A DNA stretch of 64,000 nt, taken from positions 1,364,001-1,428,000 of the forward strand of contig WLNI01000001.1 of assembly GCA_009699875.1 (NCBI GenBank), read 5' to 3'. The DNA comes from Actinomycetota bacterium. GTDB lineage: Bacteria > Actinomycetota > Acidimicrobiia > Acidimicrobiales > RAAP-2. Position 1 is the first letter of the stretch, and every line of letters starts with the position of its first letter. The position numbers and the translations under genes were made by a program. Under the pieces are notes generated by a model. It saw only the letters and a program-made list of their open reading frames with translations, was not told the DNA's origin and did not search any database. Of the stretch, positions 60,588-64,000 are shown one piece after another.

Positions 60588-61220
60588 ATGGAGAACAATG
60601 CCACCGCCACACTTGCCCAACTAGGTGCAGCCACTCTTGGCGAATCTGGGGCACGACGAATGGCGTCTCGAATTCGGCCAGTATGGAGAGGAGCAGCACT
60701 GTGTGCACCGGCCTTTTCGATCCAATGTGCTCCAGGTGACAATCTCGGAATTCATGTAGGCCTCACCCGGGCACCTCGTGGGAGCGTGCTTGTAGCCAAC
60801 GTAGGAGAAATCCCTGAGCGGGGATACTGGGGTGAAGTGCTCACCACTGCCGCTCTTGCCAAGGGAATAGCGGGCCTTGTCATCGATGGATGTGTCCGCG
60901 ACATTGCAGCGCTCGAAGCCGGTGGCTTCCCAGTGTTCTCGACAGGAGTCTCGTTGCCTGGTGCGACAAAGTCTCTGCCAGGAGTTACCGGAGCGTCGGT
61001 GCAAGTTGGTGGTGTCAGTGTGGTGACTGGAGACTGGGTCGTTGGTGATGTCGACGGCGTTGTTGTCGTGCCGCAACACATCCTTGATGAGGTTGTGGCT
61101 GCTGGTCAGGCGCGATTCGATAAGGAAGGAGAGATGTTTCGTTCCTTGAATGAGGGTGCAACAACGGTGGAACTTTTAGATCTCGATGAGTCCTTGATTC
61201 GGGATGACTCTGAATCGTAA
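60588..61220 (+). CDS. RraA-like aldolase/decarboxylase family protein
   Basis: The 210-residue protein belongs to the RraA/4-hydroxy-4-methyl-2-oxoglutarate aldolase family: ALCAPAFSIQCAPGDNLGIHVGL, GSVLVANVGEIPERGYWGEVLTTAALAKGIAGLVIDGCVRDIAALEAGGFPVFS, read in parts. The VIDGCVRD motif holds the Arg and Asp that bind substrate and metal in HMG aldolases. It may cleave a hydroxy-oxo acid to pyruvate, or act as oxaloacetate decarboxylase. It ends directly against the stop of the hydroxyacid dehydrogenase (TAATTA). Confidence 0.88.
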   Translation: MENNATATLAQLGAATLGESGARRMASRIRPVWRGAALCAPAFSIQCAPGDNLGIHVGLTRAPRGSVLVANVGEIPERGYWGEVLTTAALAKGIAGLVIDGCVRDIAALEAGGFPVFSTGVSLPGATKSLPGVTGASVQVGGVSVVTGDWVVGDVDGVVVVPQHILDEVVAAGQARFDKEGEMFRSLNEGATTVELLDLDESLIRDDSES

Positions 61221-62171
61221 TTAGCCAAGCACAATATTGATAGGTGTTTGCCCTGCGAGGACGGCACAGACCCCCTGACTCGCAAGACGAGCCATGTTCA
61301 TGCGTGTTTCGACCGTAGCGCTCCCAATATGGGGCAGGAGCACTGTTCGAGGAGCTGTCAAGATTCGTGGATTGATTGCTGGTTCTCCATCAAAGACATC
61401 GAGGCCGGCTCCAAAAAGTTTTCCGGCTTCAAGTGCATCGACAAGTGCGTCTTCGTCAATGACGGGACCGCGTGACGTATTAACCAACGTAGAAGTTGGA
61501 TGAAACATTGCGAACTCTTCAGGCCCAATGAGATGGTGAGTTTCAGGAGTGAGCGGGACGTGAACGCTCAGCACATCAGATTGCTCAATGAGTGACAACA
61601 ACGATGCAACATAACCCGGATGACCCGTGGGGGTGCGGGTGTGGTGAAGGACAGTCATGCCAAATCCCTCGGCACGGCGCGCCACTTCCTGCCCAATTCG
61701 ACCATAGCCAACGAGACCCAAAGTGGCGCCGTGAATATCGTGAGCGAGGTGGTCAAGAAAACCCCACCCCTTCCATGTCCCATCGCGGAGATCGGCTTCG
61801 GCGGTGGAGGTTTGACGCCGCGTTGCCAAGATAAGTAAAAACGTGAGGTCTGCGGTGGTTTGATCTAAGACGCCTGGTGTATTACAGACTGAAAGTCCAA
61901 GACGATGCGCTGATGCAACATCGACATTGTCGTAGCCAACGGCAGCGTTGGCTACGACTTTAAGCAGTCCAGAAGCGCCGGCTTGAAGGATTTCCCCCGT
62001 GATCTGATCAGTGAGCATCGAAATAATTGCGTCGACACCCGGCGCAAGATCTCGAAGTTCGTCTGGTGAATATGGAGCATCATTCTCTGACGACACAATT
62101 TCATGGCCAGCTTCCACCAACGGGTCAAGACCCCCAGGTGGAACATGGCGGGTCACGAGAACTCGTGCCAC
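61221..62171 (-). CDS. D-2-hydroxyacid dehydrogenase
   Basis: The 316-residue NAD-dependent protein has NAAVGYDNVDVASAHRLGLSVCNTPGVLDQTTADLTFLLIL (catalytic Arg absent here before NT but family fold clear), the Rossmann GLVGYGRIGQEVARRAEGFGM, LVNTSRGPVIDEDALVDALEAGKLFGAGLDVFDGEP and the catalytic HIGSAT. It resembles glyoxylate/hydroxypyruvate reductases. With the RraA-like enzyme and ureidoglycolate-lyase-like protein it fits glyoxylate or 2-oxo-acid handling, which is inference. It ends back-to-back with the RraA gene and begins six bases after the cupin stop. Confidence 0.92.
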   Translation of the reverse strand: MARVLVTRHVPPGGLDPLVEAGHEIVSSENDAPYSPDELRDLAPGVDAIISMLTDQITGEILQAGASGLLKVVANAAVGYDNVDVASAHRLGLSVCNTPGVLDQTTADLTFLLILATRRQTSTAEADLRDGTWKGWGFLDHLAHDIHGATLGLVGYGRIGQEVARRAEGFGMTVLHHTRTPTGHPGYVASLLSLIEQSDVLSVHVPLTPETHHLIGPEEFAMFHPTSTLVNTSRGPVIDEDALVDALEAGKLFGAGLDVFDGEPAINPRILTAPRTVLLPHIGSATVETRMNMARLASQGVCAVLAGQTPINIVLG

Positions 62172-62177
62172 AGATAT

Positions 62178-62561
62178 TTAGTGGTTGGTGTAATCGATTG
62201 GTCCAGCACCCTTGACGCCAATGGCAAAACAAAAGCAGTGGATTGGGGCGTGGTCACTGACGGGGCGAAGGGTGTGCACGATGTCAGGTGGGATATGAAC
62301 GAGATCACCTTGACGGATTTCACGTTCGTCGTCACCTATCGTCATGATTCCTCGACCATTAAGGACGTAGTAAAACTCGTGAGTTGGGTGTGAGTGGGGT
62401 TCGACGAAACCACCTCCAGCAACTTCAAATTCATTAACAAGTTCCAGAAAGCCCCCATCTGTCATGTCCTTAAACTCACGGGATTTCACCATCCACCACA
62501 CAGGAACGGTCCCGTTATGCTCAACGATTGGCTCTACGTCTTCAATGCTTCGTACATCCAT
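62178..62561 (-). CDS. Single-domain cupin protein
   Basis: The 127-residue cupin has both motifs: GGGFVEPHSHPTHEFYYVLNGRGIM (motif 1 with HxH...E) and GDLVHIPPDIVHTLRPVSD (motif 2, late His). ATG 62561 (GAGGAGGAAACCAGCC) is preferred over the start at 62594. It is the first gene of the cupin-dehydrogenase pair on the minus strand. Cupins of this type include (S)-ureidoglycine aminohydrolases and small isomerases, which would suit the ureidoglycolate-lyase neighbour, but single-domain cupins are too diverse for a firm call. Confidence 0.85.
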   Translation of the reverse strand: MDVRSIEDVEPIVEHNGTVPVWWMVKSREFKDMTDGGFLELVNEFEVAGGGFVEPHSHPTHEFYYVLNGRGIMTIGDDEREIRQGDLVHIPPDIVHTLRPVSDHAPIHCFCFAIGVKGAGPIDYTNH

Positions 62562-62647
62562 GGCTGGTTTCCTCCTCATTGGAATGAGCGTCATATTAGT
62601 GCGTATGGTTGGTGGAGCAAGGTTGAGAAAGGATCAGTGAAACTCCT

Positions 62648-63166
62648 ATGTCAAAGAGTGAACATCCCATGCCTGTGATCCCCATTCAACCTTTCACGGA
62701 GGAAGCGTGGAGCCCATTTGGGTGGGTCCCAGTTGATGACAGCGATGATCGAGATGGAGAGCATCGACTTCACTTTGACTTGGATGATGCGCACGTCAAC
62801 ATCATCAGCCACTCAACAGACGAATTGCCCACAAGCTCAGAAGGTTTCCTCTGTGAGAAGTTCTTTCGGCATGCAACGCACACACAAGTTTTAATGTCGC
62901 TTGATAATTCATGTGTTGTCGGGGTTGCCCCTCCCAATACTGATTTTTCTCAGAGCAACAGTATTGAGACAGTTCGTGCATTTTGTCTCAGACCACTAGA
63001 ACCTGTTGTACTTTTCCAAGGGACGTGGCACTGGGGACCCTATCCCAGCGATGAAGAAGAAGTAAGACTTTTCAACGTACAAGGGCATGGTTTTGCCGGT
63101 GATAACGAGATGGCTGACCTTGCGAGCCTGGGACTCGTTTTGCGCTTTGCCTTCGCGTTGTCCTAA
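62648..63166 (+). CDS. Ureidoglycolate-lyase-like (AllA family) protein
   Basis: The 172-residue protein has an AllA-type pattern: IPIQPFTEEAWSPFGWVPVDD at the start, and FCLRPLEPVVLFQGTWHWGPYP near the end, resembling the conserved GTWH segment of ureidoglycolate lyase. AllA splits ureidoglycolate to glyoxylate and urea in allantoin breakdown. The start at 62648 is an ATG after GTGAAACTCCT. It is divergent from the cupin gene. I see no allantoinase or allantoicase in the window, so its substrate may be a different ureido or hydroxyacid compound. Confidence 0.78.
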   Translation: MSKSEHPMPVIPIQPFTEEAWSPFGWVPVDDSDDRDGEHRLHFDLDDAHVNIISHSTDELPTSSEGFLCEKFFRHATHTQVLMSLDNSCVVGVAPPNTDFSQSNSIETVRAFCLRPLEPVVLFQGTWHWGPYPSDEEEVRLFNVQGHGFAGDNEMADLASLGLVLRFAFALS

Positions 63167-63275
63167 GGTTCAACCACGATCAAAGAACCGCTCTGCATAG
63201 ATTGCAAAACGGGTCTACGATTTGATGAAAAGCGTGCCGGGGGGCATGACGTGAAGTCAACAAGGGGGTACGAAT

Positions 63276-64000
63276 ATGCGTAATCGTTTCGTTCGTTGGA
63301 TGGGGACCACAAGTGTCGCAGCAGCAGTTGTGGCATCTTCTTGTGTGGTTGTTCCATTGATGTCCGCAGCACCTGCGGGTGCTGCAACAACGGCAACTGG
63401 GAACTGTGCACAAGCCGACAAGTCGCCTGGAGTTACCTCAAAATCAATCACCACTGGGTCAATGTCGACATTGACTGGTCCAATCGCCTCAAACTTTCAG
63501 GCACTTGTTCCAGGGATAAAGGCGTACTACTCCTACATCAATGCACTTGGTGGAGTGAATGGTCGAAAGTTAAACCTCACGTACCCGCTTGATGACACTG
63601 GAAATCCAAGCCAAGACGTTACCTTGGCCCACACGCTGATCGATCAAGACAAGGTCTTTGCAGTGGCAGGAACTGCGACCGCGTTCTTTACCCCCAACTA
63701 TTTTGTTGCGACGTGTACGCCAACCTTTGGCTACAACGTCACCGGGAATTGGGCTGGTCCTCCCAATATGTTTGCCGCTGGTGGATCGGTTCAAGAGTAT
63801 GGGACCAACACCTCATCGATCATTTGGGCAATTCGACACGTTGTGAAGACGCCATCTGTCGCAGTTCTTGCCTTGGGTATTGCTGCATCACATGACTCAT
63901 GCGCCGCATACATTCCTGCGCTGAAGGCGGCAGGAGTAAAAGTGAGTTACGAAGACACCAATGTCTCGTACGGTGGGAGTTTGGTGCCAGACGCCCAGAG
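63276..64000 (+). CDS. Amino-acid/amide ABC transporter substrate-binding protein, partial
   Basis: Open from ATG 63276 (AAGGGGGTACGAAT) to the right edge, 241 residues. It starts with a signal peptide (RNRFVRWMGTTSVAAAVVASSCVVVPLMSAAPAGA) and then SKSITTGSMSTLTGPIASNFQALVPGIKAYYSYINALGGVNGRKLNL, the periplasmic-binding LivJ/Leu-Ile-Val type. DTGNPSQDVTLAHTLIDQDKVFAVAGTATAFFTP is the second family stretch. It should feed a LivFGHM-type importer likely encoded just outside. Substrate may be the compound handled by the enzymes to its left; not proven. The promoter is presumably in 63167-63275, where I see no clear box. Confidence 0.9.
   Translation, partial: MRNRFVRWMGTTSVAAAVVASSCVVVPLMSAAPAGAATTATGNCAQADKSPGVTSKSITTGSMSTLTGPIASNFQALVPGIKAYYSYINALGGVNGRKLNLTYPLDDTGNPSQDVTLAHTLIDQDKVFAVAGTATAFFTPNYFVATCTPTFGYNVTGNWAGPPNMFAAGGSVQEYGTNTSSIIWAIRHVVKTPSVAVLALGIAASHDSCAAYIPALKAAGVKVSYEDTNVSYGGSLVPDAQ

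Noticed and set aside
59465-60742. Longer alcohol dehydrogenase start at 60742
   Set aside because: The extension runs antisense through the RraA-like gene and has no conserved residues; ATG 60514 has a good ribosome-binding site.

Overview
The window looks like chromosome from an actinomycete (Actinomycetota), probably class Acidimicrobiia or a relative. Base composition is moderate rather than strongly GC-rich. The evidence is gene content: a sterol ring C/D catabolism block in the same order as in Mycobacterium tuberculosis, an AftD-type arabinofuranosyltransferase, an F420-type luciferase-like oxidoreductase, a mycofactocin-type SDR, a three-gene proton-translocating transhydrogenase, and surface proteins ending in an LAATG sorting signal (class E sortase type). 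The taxonomic call is inference; there is no rRNA gene here.

Region 1 (1-25 kb) is steroid and branched acyl-CoA catabolism. It holds a DUF35/thiolase pair (cut by the left edge), amidohydrolase, cytochrome P450, two adjacent acyl-CoA dehydrogenases, a mycofactocin-type SDR, a minus-strand trio (enoyl-CoA hydratase, class III CoA-transferase, amidohydrolase), a lone enoyl-CoA hydratase, then echA20-ipdA-ipdB-ipdC diverging from an ipdF-like SDR. Next come pntAA-pntAB-pntB, an SRPBCC protein and an ABC1 kinase. A KstR-like palindrome then precedes a DUF35-DUF35-thiolase-thiolase operon that ends at a strong terminator, followed by a one-cluster ferredoxin of the FdxD type.

Region 2 (25-32.5 kb) has gltX, a YdcF-like protein, tRNA-Gln(CUG) and tRNA-Glu(CUC). 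Two tandem single-gene cassettes follow. Each encodes a secreted repeat protein with an LAATG anchor, and each ends in the same roughly 160-bp module, which closes with a decayed copy of the tRNA-Glu 3' half. This is the most unusual structure in the window: it looks like two successive insertions at tRNA-Glu without an integrase.

Region 3 (32.5-45.7 kb) carries envelope genes (AftD-like, cyclopropane-fatty-acid synthase), an ArdC-like ssDNA-binding/metallopeptidase-like protein overlapping the cfa 3' end, two rhodanese proteins (one fused to a metallo-beta-lactamase fold), an F420-type oxidoreductase, a CoA-transferase/amidohydrolase pair and an alpha/beta hydrolase.

Region 4 (45.7-64 kb) carries a heterodimeric ABC exporter, a purine-type phosphoribosyltransferase beside an NCS1 permease, a DMT exporter, and an SDR-TetR-aminotransferase operon in which the aminotransferase has a C-terminal SCP2-like lipid-binding domain. 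That operon diverges from an acyl-CoA synthetase gene across a perfect TetR-type palindrome. The right end groups small-molecule enzymes (class II aldolase, RidA, VOC, zinc alcohol dehydrogenase, RraA-like, D-2-hydroxyacid dehydrogenase, cupin, ureidoglycolate-lyase-like) and the start of an amino-acid/amide ABC transporter, suggesting uptake and breakdown of a nitrogenous or hydroxyacid compound whose identity I cannot fix.
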